64,000 nucleotides of DNA from Amycolatopsis sp. CA-230715 (GTDB lineage: Bacteria > Actinomycetota > Actinomycetes > Mycobacteriales > Pseudonocardiaceae). Below the pieces are notes generated by a model. That model was not told the DNA's origin. It saw only the letters and a program-made list of their open reading frames with translations, and ran no database searches. Positions 34,699 through 44,387 of this stretch are shown piece after piece; position 1 is the stretch's first letter, and each line of letters starts with the position of its first letter. The stretch lies in the NCBI RefSeq assembly GCF_018736145.1, contig NZ_CP059997.1, positions 5,083,501-5,147,500 of the forward strand, written 5' to 3'. Both the position numbers and the translations under genes were made by a program.

Positions 34699-36207
34699 AT
34701 GACCGAGAATCCCGCCGCTGACGGCGTGCCGACCGATGACCTGCCGGAACAGCTGCGGGTGCGGCGGGAAAAGCGCGACCGGATCCTTGCCGAGGGGATC
34801 GATCCCTATCCGGTCGAGGTGGCGAGGACGCACACGCTCGCCGAAGTCCGCGCGGCCCACGACGGCCTGCCCGCGGACACCGCGACCGGCGAGCAGGTCG
34901 GGGTCACCGGGCGCGTGATGTTCCTGCGCAACACCGGGAAGCTGTGCTTCGCCAGCCTGCGCGAGGGCGACGGCACCGAGCTGCAGGCCATGATCAGCCT
35001 CGCGAAGGTCGGCGAGGACGCGCTGGCGGCGTGGAAGTCCGATGTCGACCTCGGTGACCACGTGTTCGTGCACGGCGAGGTCATCACGTCCAAGCGGGGC
35101 GAGCTGTCGGTGATGGCGGACGGCTGGCGCCTGACCTCGAAGTCCTTGCGCCCGTTGCCGGTGATGTACAAGGAACTGGCCGAGGAAACCCGGATCCGCC
35201 AGCGTTATGTCGACCTGATCGTCCGGCCGCGCGCCCGCGACGTCGTGCGGACCAGGGCCGCCGTGATGCGCTCGCTGCGCGACTCGTTCCACCGCCGCGG
35301 TTTCACCGAGGTCGAGACCCCGATGCTGCAGACCCTGCACGGCGGCGCGGCGGCCAGGCCGTTCGTGACCCATTCGAACGCCTTCGATCTCGACCTTTAC
35401 CTGCGGATCGCGCCGGAGCTCTACCTCAAGCGGTGCGTGGTCGGCGGGATCGAGAAGGTCTTCGAGATCAACCGCAACTTCCGGAACGAAGGAAGCGACT
35501 CGTCACATTCGCCCGAGTTCGCCATGCTCGAGTTCTACGAAGCGTATGGGACATATGACACGGCGGCGGTCATGACGAGGGAACTCGTTCAGGAGGCCGC
35601 CGAGGCCGCGTTCGGCACCCAGATCGTCACTCTCGCCGACGGAACCGAGTACGACCTGTCCGGCGAATGGACGACGCTGAAGATGTACGAGTCCCTATCG
35701 GAGGCGCTCGGTGAAGAAGTCACACCGGAGACTTCCGCGGCGAAGCTGCACGGCTTCGCTCAGGCCCGCGAACTCGAGGTCGACCCGAAGCTGACGCACG
35801 GCAAACTGGTCGAGGAACTGTGGGAACACCTCGTCGGTGACCATCTGTCCGAGCCGACATTTGTCCGTGATTTTCCGATCGAGACCTCCCCGCTGACCAG
35901 GCAACACCGCAGTCAGGAGGGGGTCGCCGAGAAGTGGGACCTCTACGTGCGGGGATTCGAACTCGGCACCGGCTACTCGGAGCTGGTCGACCCCGTTGTC
36001 GAGCGGCAAAGGCTCACCGAGCAGTCCCGCCTCGCGGCGGCCGGGGATAGCGAAGCGATGCGCCTTGACGAAGATTTCCTCCGGGCTCTGGAGTATGGAA
36101 TGCCGCCCAGTGGCGGGGTCGGAATGGGTATCGACCGGTTGCTGATGGCACTGACCGGGCTCGGTATCCGGGAGACGATCCTCTTCCCACAGGTTCGGCC
36201 CGAATAA
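34699..36207 (+). CDS. lysS: Lysyl-tRNA synthetase (class II)
   Basis: The enzyme has 502 aa. An N-terminal OB-fold binds the anticodon (VTGRVMFLRNTGKLCFASLREG, about residues 65-90). The class II catalytic core has motif 1 near VMRSLRDSFHRRGFTEVETPML, motif 2 in FEINRNFRNEGSDSSHSPEFAMLE and motif 3 in GMGIDRLLMALTG. ATG 34699 is chosen; an upstream frame opening at 34618 reads into the divergent promoter. lsr2 and clpC lie downstream as in M. tuberculosis (Rv3598c-Rv3596c). Confidence 0.96.
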   Translation: MTENPAADGVPTDDLPEQLRVRREKRDRILAEGIDPYPVEVARTHTLAEVRAAHDGLPADTATGEQVGVTGRVMFLRNTGKLCFASLREGDGTELQAMISLAKVGEDALAAWKSDVDLGDHVFVHGEVITSKRGELSVMADGWRLTSKSLRPLPVMYKELAEETRIRQRYVDLIVRPRARDVVRTRAAVMRSLRDSFHRRGFTEVETPMLQTLHGGAAARPFVTHSNAFDLDLYLRIAPELYLKRCVVGGIEKVFEINRNFRNEGSDSSHSPEFAMLEFYEAYGTYDTAAVMTRELVQEAAEAAFGTQIVTLADGTEYDLSGEWTTLKMYESLSEALGEEVTPETSAAKLHGFAQARELEVDPKLTHGKLVEELWEHLVGDHLSEPTFVRDFPIETSPLTRQHRSQEGVAEKWDLYVRGFELGTGYSELVDPVVERQRLTEQSRLAAAGDSEAMRLDEDFLRALEYGMPPSGGVGMGIDRLLMALTGLGIRETILFPQVRPE

Positions 36208-36365
36208 CCCCGAAGAGTGAGCAAGGGCTTTCGCGACGCGGGTAAACCCAATCGAGATTTGCGTTTAGTCGCGATGGCGGGTATCAATGTCTCCAGACAA
36301 TGGCTTCTTGTCGGGGGCCGCCGCCCCTGCCTGATCATTCGCCAGGCCTATGCAGGAGGAAACTG

Positions 36366-36713
36366 ATGGCACAGAAGGTGCTCGTCTCACTCGTCGACGA
36401 CCTCGACGGTTCCGAGGCGGAAGAGACCGTTGAGTTCGGTTTGGATGGCGTGAGCTACCAGATCGATCTCTCCTCGGACAACGCGGAAGAATTGCGCGAC
36501 GCGCTCGCCCAGTATGTCGAGCACGCGCGCCGCGCCGGTGGCCGCAAGCGCTCCGCCACCCGTCCCTCGGCGAAGGCGGTCGCCCGTCCCGCCACCGTCG
36601 ACCGCGAGCAGAACCAGGCCATTCGCGCCTGGGCCCGCAAGAACGGCTTCGCCGTCTCCGACCGCGGGCGCATCCCGTCGGAGGTCGTGGACGCCTACCA
36701 CAAGAAGAACTGA
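36366..36713 (+). CDS. lsr2: Nucleoid-associated protein Lsr2
   Basis: The protein has 115 aa. It begins MAQKVLVSLVDDLDGSEAEETVEFGLDG, the N-terminal dimerisation domain. A Lys/Arg-rich linker follows, then the C-terminal DNA-binding domain with the AT-hook-like RGR motif (SDRGRIPSEVVDAYHKK) that inserts in the minor groove of AT-rich DNA. Lsr2 is the H-NS counterpart in Actinobacteria, silencing foreign and regulated genes. A strong AGGAGG lies 7 bp upstream of the ATG. A terminator follows 100 bp downstream. Confidence 0.96.
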   Translation: MAQKVLVSLVDDLDGSEAEETVEFGLDGVSYQIDLSSDNAEELRDALAQYVEHARRAGGRKRSATRPSAKAVARPATVDREQNQAIRAWARKNGFAVSDRGRIPSEVVDAYHKKN

Positions 36714-36814
36714 CCGCCAGCACGGCTGTTTGTTCGAGCAAAGGCGCCTTGTCGAACAAAGTGGCGGTGCCAGTGGGGGACTGGCGTCGTGACGGCTTGG
36801 TTTTGTGACGGTGG

Positions 36815-36847
36815 GAGAGCCGCCGGGAGATTCTCCCGGCGGCTCTC
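36815..36847 (+). terminator. Bidirectional hairpin between lsr2 and the AraC-type gene
   Basis: Near-perfect 15-16 bp inverted repeat (36815-36830 with 36832-36847), GAGAGCCGCC on the outside. It lies just before the 3' end of the convergent AraC-type gene. Confidence 0.8.
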
Positions 36848-36851
36848 GTCG

Positions 36852-37622
36852 TTACGGCGTTCCCGATGCCGGCGGGGAGAACCCGAAGTCGCCGCCGAAA
36901 TGACCTTGATCGGTGTAGCCGAGTTCGGCGGCCAGCAGGCCGAAGTCCCGGTTTTCGTCCATTGCCGCCCGCCGCGCGGCGTCGGTGAGCCGGTACGCCC
37001 TGATCGCCCACTTAGGACTCGTGCCGACGTGTTCGGAGAACAGGCGCTGCAAGGTGCGGACGGTCACCCTCGTCGCCGAACTCAGGTGGTCCACCCTCGT
37101 GATGGACGGCGTGCCCGCGAGGGTTTCCACGACGCGCACCGCGCGGCGCGCCTGCCTCGTGAGCGGCGGCACGTCCGTTCGGAGCAACCGGTCCACCGCC
37201 GACACCATTTCCTCGTCGGTGCCCGCCTTCCCGACCTCCGCCGCGGTGGCTTCCGCCTCGTCGCCGAACACGGCCGAAAGCGGTATCGCGCGGTCGGCGA
37301 GATCCGAAACCGGGCTCCCCAGGTAGGCGCGGAAGGTGCCGGGCCGGAAGCGCACGGCGAGCCCCTGCCCGGCGCCGGTCAGCAGGTGCGAGAGCGTCCC
37401 GTGCGACGGCCCGACCACACCGGTGTTGCCGGTGAAGAAGCTCGCGTAGACCGCGATGGTCGGCAGGGCCTGCTGGGCACGCGGCGGCTGGCCGCGCAGG
37501 TCCCAGCGCACCAGCCAGTAGTACTCGACGAAGTCACGCAACTCGGCTGCGGGCAGTTTGCGGACGACGGCCACGTTCGCCGTCTCCAGCCCGTCGCCGG
37601 TCGCTCCCCTGGTGATCCGCAC
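36852..37622 (-). CDS. AraC-family transcriptional regulator
   Basis: The protein has 256 aa. An N-terminal DUF6597-type sensor region covers about residues 15-140 (LRDFVEYYWLVRWDLRG start). The C-terminal two-helix-turn-helix DNA-binding domain is recognised by RVDHLSSATRVTVRTLQRLFSEHVGTSPKWAIRAYRLTDAARR and ELGYTDQGHFGGDFGFSPP. Such proteins usually activate a nearby gene on binding a small ligand. GTG 37622 is favoured; the frame extends to 37700 with no conserved content. The target is not evident. Confidence 0.85.
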   Translation of the reverse strand: MRITRGATGDGLETANVAVVRKLPAAELRDFVEYYWLVRWDLRGQPPRAQQALPTIAVYASFFTGNTGVVGPSHGTLSHLLTGAGQGLAVRFRPGTFRAYLGSPVSDLADRAIPLSAVFGDEAEATAAEVGKAGTDEEMVSAVDRLLRTDVPPLTRQARRAVRVVETLAGTPSITRVDHLSSATRVTVRTLQRLFSEHVGTSPKWAIRAYRLTDAARRAAMDENRDFGLLAAELGYTDQGHFGGDFGFSPPASGTP

Positions 37623-37742
37623 CCGTCCACGGTAATGAGCGGAACCAGTGGTCTGAGCCAGTCGTAATCGTGACGTCACCTGGGAACCCGTGGTCCGCAC
37701 TCTCCGAATCCGGTGCCGTACCGACGGTGCGTTCCAGCGGGC

Positions 37743-38555
37743 TCAGGCCCGGCGGCGGACGCGCGGGCAGGCGTCGCATTCGGCTTCGCCGGGCAGCAGA
37801 TAGGAAAAGCAGCAGCTTTCCCGGCGACGAGTCCATTCACGATGTCCGTCGGCGCTTTCGCACGTTTCGAGCGTCGACGCGGATGTCAACGGGGCGTAGG
37901 TGTCCGCCAGTACGAGCGCCGCGTCGGCGACGCCCGCACCTTCGTCGCCGCCTTGTTTGCCCGCCCACCAGAGCGAATTGTCGAGCGCGTCCGTCGCGGC
38001 GGCCCACAGCGTCCGTTTTCCGAACGGGCCGACGGCGGCGTACGCGCGCACGAACTGGGCGGCGTGCGCGATGTAGCGCGTGCGCAGCATCGCGGCCAAC
38101 GCGTGTTCGTCGGCGACGACCGTGGCGCCGGGCAGATCGCACCCGGGGTCCGATGGCAGGCAGTAGAAGTCCTCGCCGGTCAACGCCATGCCCTCGGGAT
38201 GCGGCCGGTCGTCGCCGAGGGAGAACGCGAGCTCCGAGGGGCGCAGCGACGGCACCCGGCGTTCGTGGTGCATCAGCAGTGCGCCGAGGTAGGCGGGTAC
38301 GTGCAGGTACCAGGACATGACGTAGGAGCCGGTCGTCCGCGCCGGCGCCTCGCCGAAGCGTGGCCGGAGCCAGCCGTCGAGCTCCTTGCGCCAGCGATCG
38401 AAGCCAGCGGGGTCGTCGAGCAGGTCGGCGCAGCGGAGCCAGTTAGCGGGCATATCGCGCCGGAGGTCGGCGCGGCTCTGGAGCGCGCGCACCCTGGCCA
38501 ACGACGCCGCGAGGCCGTCGGCCGCCGGGGCGCGTTTAGACCGCGAAACGTTCAC
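37743..38555 (-). CDS. FhuF-like [2Fe-2S] siderophore-iron reductase
   Basis: The protein has 270 aa. The C-terminal signature CC-x10-C-x2-C (ESCCFSYLLPGEAECDACPR, residues about 245-264) is the [2Fe-2S] site of FhuF-type ferric-siderophore reductases, which release iron from imported siderophores in the cytoplasm. The upstream region carries an IdeR-type iron box, in keeping with that role. It starts at GTG 38555 after AGAAAGG. The first codons (V-S-R-S-K-R) lie in a copy of the dispersed palindrome. A further degenerate copy lies at 38440-38457 (D-M-P-A-N). No siderophore transporter is adjacent. Confidence 0.87.
   Translation of the reverse strand: MNVSRSKRAPAADGLAASLARVRALQSRADLRRDMPANWLRCADLLDDPAGFDRWRKELDGWLRPRFGEAPARTTGSYVMSWYLHVPAYLGALLMHHERRVPSLRPSELAFSLGDDRPHPEGMALTGEDFYCLPSDPGCDLPGATVVADEHALAAMLRTRYIAHAAQFVRAYAAVGPFGKRTLWAAATDALDNSLWWAGKQGGDEGAGVADAALVLADTYAPLTSASTLETCESADGHREWTRRRESCCFSYLLPGEAECDACPRVRRRA
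38440..38457. repeat. Degenerate palindromic 18-mer inside the FhuF-like gene
   Basis: CAGTTAGCGGGCATATCG: left arm and centre intact, right arm CATATCG. On the coding strand it reads D-M-P-A-N with no stop. Confidence 0.5.
38533..38550. repeat. Palindromic 18-mer at the translation start of the FhuF-like gene
   Basis: CGTTTAGACCGCGAAACG, 16 of 18 matches. The coding strand reads V-S-R-S-K-R, with TCG where the consensus would give a TAG stop. Confidence 0.65.
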
Positions 38556-38582
38556 GCGGGCCTTTCTGCTCCGTCAGGGTGA

Positions 38583-38601
38583 TTAGGTCTGCCTAACCTT
38601 A
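38583..38601 (-). promoter_or_regulatory. IdeR/DmdR-type iron box
   Basis: TTAGGTCTGCCTAACCTTA matches 16 of 19 positions of the IdeR/DtxR consensus palindrome. It lies 27 bp upstream of the FhuF-like start, where iron-loaded repressor would block transcription. Confidence 0.85.
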
Positions 38602-38652
38602 CCTCAACGGCCGGGCGGCCACCGATCGGGCGAAACTCACCAGACAGGCCTG

Positions 38653-38668
38653 TTCGCGGTGAGCGGAA
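38653..38668 (+). promoter_or_regulatory. Probable ClgR activator site upstream of clpC
   Basis: TTCGC-N5-GCGGAA fits the CGC-N5-GCG core of ClgR sites known at actinobacterial clp promoters. It lies about 230 bp before the clpC start. Confidence 0.55.
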
Positions 38669-38896
38669 ACCGGGGTCCGGTGGAATCCGGCGGCGCCGTC
38701 CTTCGTTGAACAACACGTCCGCAACCAGCGAAGACGTGCCACGGAACGGGGTGCGTGACTAGCTGTCTGTGACCCAATCCGCCGTAGTGGTAGGCCAGCG
38801 CGACCGCATGGCTACTACAGTGGTCTCACGGTGCTGAAGTCATCGGGTGCTTCCCGATGGAATCGGGCCGCCGGCGCAGCAGTCGAGGGAGTGTAA

Positions 38897-41452
<2,556 letters not shown>

Positions 41453-41469
41453 CCCGAACACCATCGGAA

Positions 41470-41498
41470 GCGGCCCCCGGGACCACCCCGGGGGCCGC
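41470..41498 (+). terminator. Terminator of clpC
   Basis: A 12-bp GC-only stem (41470-41481 with 41487-41498), loop ACCAC, followed by TTTT. It lies 17 bp after the clpC stop. Confidence 0.92.
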
Positions 41499-41520
41499 TT
41501 TTCCGTCTCCGCGCCGGGGA

Positions 41521-41614
41521 CATTTAGCGGGCTAAACGCTCCCGGCCCCGGACGAGCGCGTTTAGCGGGCTAAACGTTCCCAGCCCGGGACGAGCGCGTT
41601 TAGCGGGCTAAATG
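41521..41614. repeat. Three palindromic 18-mers in an exact 38-bp tandem array
   Basis: Copies are at 41521-41538, 41559-41576 and 41597-41614. All have the intact TTTAGCGGGCTAAA core. The two spacers are near copies of one another (CTCCCGGCCCCGGACGAGCG and TTCCCAGCCCGGGACGAGCG), so the unit of duplication is 38 bp. The array lies between the clpC terminator and the convergent sigma-factor gene. Confidence 0.9.
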
Positions 41615-41646
41615 TCGTCGGCGGCCTCGGGCCGGAGGAGCGCAGG

Positions 41647-42792
41647 TCAGCTGCGCAGCTGGGCGTTGAGCCGCGCGGCCTGGCGCGTGAGGTGGTCGCG
41701 TTCGGCGAGGTTGGATGCCGCGTGGGCGGCTTCGGCGTAGAGCCGCGCCGCGGTCACCAGGTCACTGTCCCGCTCGTGCAGGTACGCCCCGGCGGCGGCA
41801 TGGCGGGGCAGGGCGGGGTCGAGTTCCGCCAGCGCGGCCAGGCCGGCTCGCGCGCACTTGGCCTCGCCGACCGCGACGGCCCGGTTGAGGCGAACCACCG
41901 GGCTGTCGGTGAGGCGCACCAGTTCGTCGTACCACTCGACGATCTGCGCCCAGTCGGTCTCCTCGGCCGTCCGCGCGTCGGCGTGGAGCGCGGCGATGGC
42001 GGCTTGGGCCTGGAATTCGCCAAGCCGGTCGCGAGCGAGGGCCGCCTGGAGCACGTCGACGCCCTCGGCGATCAGGCGGCCGCTCCAGAGGCCGCGGTCC
42101 TGTTCGGCGAGAGGCACGAGGCTGCCGTCGGGGGCGGTCCGCGCCGCGCGCCGTGCGTGGTGGAGCAGCATGAGTGCGAGCAGGCCAGCGACCTCCTCGT
42201 GGTGGGTCATGACCGCCAGTTGGCGAGTGAGCCGGATCGCCTCGCCGGAGAGGTCGACGTCGCCCGAGTAGCCCTCGTTGAAAACCAGGTAGAGCACGCG
42301 CAGCACCGTCCCGACGTCACCGGGTTGCGTGAACCGGACGGTCGAGACCGTCCGCTTGGCTCTGCTGATCCGCTGGGCCATCGTCGCCTCGGGCACGAGG
42401 TACGCCTGCGCGATCTGCCGCGTGGTCAGGCCGCCGACCGCGCGCAGCGTGAGCGCGACGGCCGAAGCCGGCGTCAGGGACGGGTGCGCGCACAGGAAGT
42501 AGAGCTGGAGCGTGTCGTCCACCGCTTCGCTCGGGCCGGGTTCGGGCTCGTCTTCGACGCGTTCCTCGCGGTGCCGCCGAGAGGTGTCAGCGCGGGCCGC
42601 GTCGATGAACTTGCGCCAGGCCGCGGTGACCAGCCAGCCCTTGGGGTCCCGCGGCGGGGCGTCCGGCCACACGCGCAGGGCCTCGACCAACGCGTCCTGC
42701 ACGGCATCCTCGGCAGCCGCGAAGTCGGCCCCGCGACGGACGAGGATGCCGATCACGGTGGGAGTGAGGGTCCTCAGCAGAGCCTCGTCCAC
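41647..42792 (-). CDS. ECF sigma factor with C-terminal TPR-like extension (ECF42 type)
   Basis: The protein has 381 aa. Sigma-70 region 2 is at the start (FAAAEDAVQDALVEALRVWPDAPPRDPKGWLVTAAWRKFID) and region 4 near residue 120 (AVGGLTTRQIAQAYLVPEATMAQRISRAKR). A helical extension of about 200 residues follows (VLYLVFNEGYSG, VRLNRAVAVGEA), the DUF6596/SnoaL-free TPR-like tail of ECF42 factors. These have no anti-sigma factor; the extension is thought to control activity. The gene for a DGPF/YCII protein lies 6 bp upstream on the same strand, the standard ECF42 pairing. Confidence 0.9.
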   Translation of the reverse strand: MDEALLRTLTPTVIGILVRRGADFAAAEDAVQDALVEALRVWPDAPPRDPKGWLVTAAWRKFIDAARADTSRRHREERVEDEPEPGPSEAVDDTLQLYFLCAHPSLTPASAVALTLRAVGGLTTRQIAQAYLVPEATMAQRISRAKRTVSTVRFTQPGDVGTVLRVLYLVFNEGYSGDVDLSGEAIRLTRQLAVMTHHEEVAGLLALMLLHHARRAARTAPDGSLVPLAEQDRGLWSGRLIAEGVDVLQAALARDRLGEFQAQAAIAALHADARTAEETDWAQIVEWYDELVRLTDSPVVRLNRAVAVGEAKCARAGLAALAELDPALPRHAAAGAYLHERDSDLVTAARLYAEAAHAASNLAERDHLTRQAARLNAQLRS

Positions 42793-42798
42793 AGCCCG

Positions 42799-43206
42799 TC
42801 ACTCCGTGATGGTCGCGTGCATGGTCAGGAACGGGCGAAGCTCGAGCCACTCGTGGATCGGCTTTCCGCCCGCGCCCGGAGCCGCGGAAAGCTCACTCGC
42901 CAGCTCGAGCGCCCGTTCGCGGGTCTCCACGTCGATCGCGATCCAGCCGGCGATGAGGTCCTTGGTCTCCGCGAACGGGCCGTCGGTGACCGGCGGCCGT
43001 CCCTCGCCGTCGTAGCGGACGAACGTGCCCTCTTCGGAGAGGCCCTGACTGTCGACGAACTCGCCGGTGTCCTTGAGCCTGCTGATGAAATCCTGCATGT
43101 ACCGCATGTGGGCCGACAGTTCCTCCGGCGCCCACTGGTCCATCGGGACGTCGTTGACCGCTGCCGGTGCGCCCCGGTAGTGCTTGAGCAGCAGGTACTT
43201 GGCCAT
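42799..43206 (-). CDS. YCII-related DGPF-domain protein
   Basis: The protein has 135 aa and begins MAKYLLLKHYRG. It contains the family's namesake motif in TDGPFAETKDLIAGWIAIDV (about residues 73-92). DGPF proteins are small ferredoxin-like-fold proteins encoded beside ECF42 sigma factors, which usually activate them. Their biochemical role is not settled. It forms a two-gene unit with the sigma factor. Confidence 0.9.
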   Translation of the reverse strand: MAKYLLLKHYRGAPAAVNDVPMDQWAPEELSAHMRYMQDFISRLKDTGEFVDSQGLSEEGTFVRYDGEGRPPVTDGPFAETKDLIAGWIAIDVETRERALELASELSAAPGAGGKPIHEWLELRPFLTMHATITE

Positions 43207-43314
43207 CGTGTGCTCCTTGCTGTGGTGCGGCCATTGTGGCCGTGTTCGTTTCGGAGACGGAGCCGTTTCCGGGTTCTCGACATCGCACCGAGATCTTTCC
43301 TGACGGCACTCGGC

Positions 43315-43812
43315 TCAGGCGTGCTGACGCTCCTGCTGCCGCCGCGCCAGTTCCTCGACCGCGCTCGGCAGGGTGGTCTCGAAGTCGATGAGCTTCGCCC
43401 AGGTCGGGGTCACGACGATCCGGACCATGCCGTCGTAGAGCGCGCGGACGTTGGCTTCCCACTCGACCCGTTGCTCGGGCGTCATCGCGTAGGTGCCGTT
43501 CATTTCGAGGTACTCGGACGGGATGCCCTCGACGACGTCCAGTTCGGCCCGCCCGCGGATGAGCAGGATCTTGGGCGGATGAACCTCGGTGTCGATCGTC
43601 AGCGCGACCATCGGATTCTCGCGCAGGCTCGGAAGTTTCGGCGCGTTCGTCGGAGTGCACAGGACGATTTCGGTGCCGTTCCAGTGGAACGCGATCGGGA
43701 TGCTGCGGGGTGTGCCGTCCTTGGCGACGTAGGCCAACCGGGTCAGATCCCTGGCCAGCAACTCCTGGCTGATCGGCCGGTTCAGCACCTCGGTGATTTC
43801 GTTCGGTCGCAT
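43315..43812 (-). CDS. Pyridoxamine 5'-phosphate oxidase-family (PPOX) protein
   Basis: The protein has 165 aa with a split-barrel flavin-binding fold: RLAYVAKDGTPRSIPIAFHWNGTEIVLCTP (about residues 26-55), then ENPMVALTIDTEVHPPKILLIRGRAEL. PPOX members bind FMN, F420 or haem and act as reductases or oxidases of varied substrates. The ATG at 43812 follows AGGGAG. It lies upstream of the DGPF-sigma pair on the same strand, 108 bp away, and might belong to that regulon. Substrate unknown. Confidence 0.82.
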   Translation of the reverse strand: MRPNEITEVLNRPISQELLARDLTRLAYVAKDGTPRSIPIAFHWNGTEIVLCTPTNAPKLPSLRENPMVALTIDTEVHPPKILLIRGRAELDVVEGIPSEYLEMNGTYAMTPEQRVEWEANVRALYDGMVRIVVTPTWAKLIDFETTLPSAVEELARRQQERQHA

Positions 43813-43913
43813 GTCGACTCCCTGATCTTCGTCGTGTTCTGGTCGGTTCACCGCAGGGACGAAGCCGTGCACGGGTTCTCGACATCATGCGCGCCGCGCG
43901 TTCCGACTGGGCG

Positions 43914-43931
43914 CGTTTAGCCCGCTAAACG
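43914..43931. repeat. Palindromic 18-mer that supplies the stop codon of the membrane-protein gene
   Basis: CGTTTAGCCCGCTAAACG, a perfect consensus copy. On the minus strand the reading frame of the next gene enters it as GTT-TAG. Confidence 0.9.
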
Positions 43932-44332
43932 CGCCAAGGGGGCGCCGCCGAATAGGCGTCGGGAGGGGAACAGGCCCAGTAGAGTCCGGCGCCGAGCAGC
44001 GCCGTCGGGATCGCCACGCGGAACCAGCCGAACCGCGGCATCACCGCGAACGCGATCGCGCTCAGCACCACGAGCGCCGTGGCCACCAGGACGAGCGGCC
44101 ATCGTCGCCTGGCCAACGCGGGCGCCAGCAGCGCGAACAGGAGCGCGACGCCGGGCACGCTGAACGCCAGCGCGATCGCCAGCGACAGCAGCCTGCCCAG
44201 ACCGCACCACGCCGTCGGGTCGGCGTGCTCGCAGGCCACGGTGTTCGCCTCGTCGAGGCACTGCCACAGCGCACCGCAGGCCGCGCCGGTCAGGAGCCCG
44301 GCAACGCCGGAGGAAACCGGTCTTCGCGCCAT
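43925..44332 (-). CDS. Small four-helix membrane protein of unknown function
   Basis: The protein has 135 aa and four predicted membrane helices, with a periplasmic-type loop carrying three cysteines between helices 1 and 2 (GALWQCLDEANTVACEHADPTAWCG). I do not recognise a family. The ATG at 44332 (MARRPVSSG) is chosen over 44371. The last two sense codons and the TAG stop lie partly in the palindromic repeat, so the present C terminus (PPWRV) may have been set by that element. It is downstream of the M1 peptidase gene on the same strand. Confidence 0.6.
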   Translation of the reverse strand: MARRPVSSGVAGLLTGAACGALWQCLDEANTVACEHADPTAWCGLGRLLSLAIALAFSVPGVALLFALLAPALARRRWPLVLVATALVVLSAIAFAVMPRFGWFRVAIPTALLGAGLYWACSPPDAYSAAPPWRV

Positions 44333-44347
44333 GGCGGTCACGAGGGC

Positions 44348-44380
44348 GCCTGCCCGGCGGTGTGCACCCACCGGGCAGGC
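44348..44380 (-). terminator. Hairpin after the M1 peptidase gene
   Basis: A 10-bp stem (44348-44357 with 44371-44380), GCCTGCCCGG on one side, 13-base loop. It lies between the M1 stop and the membrane-protein start. No T-run. Confidence 0.55.
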
Positions 44381-44387
44381 GAACCCG

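Larger units (their letters stand above)
38556..38896. other. Divergent control region between the FhuF-like gene and clpC
   Basis: This 341-bp stretch has no gene. It holds the IdeR-type box near the left edge, the ClgR-type site in the middle, and a TACTACAGT sequence at about 38813 that could be a -10 element for clpC. Confidence 0.6.

Noticed and set aside
36260..36278. GCGTTTAGTCGCGATGG before lsr2, considered as another palindrome copy
   Set aside because: Only the left arm matches; the centre and right arm do not.
41521..41614. Regular repeats with spacers, considered as a CRISPR array
   Set aside because: The repeat is only 18 bp, the 20-bp spacers are near copies of each other, and no cas genes are present.
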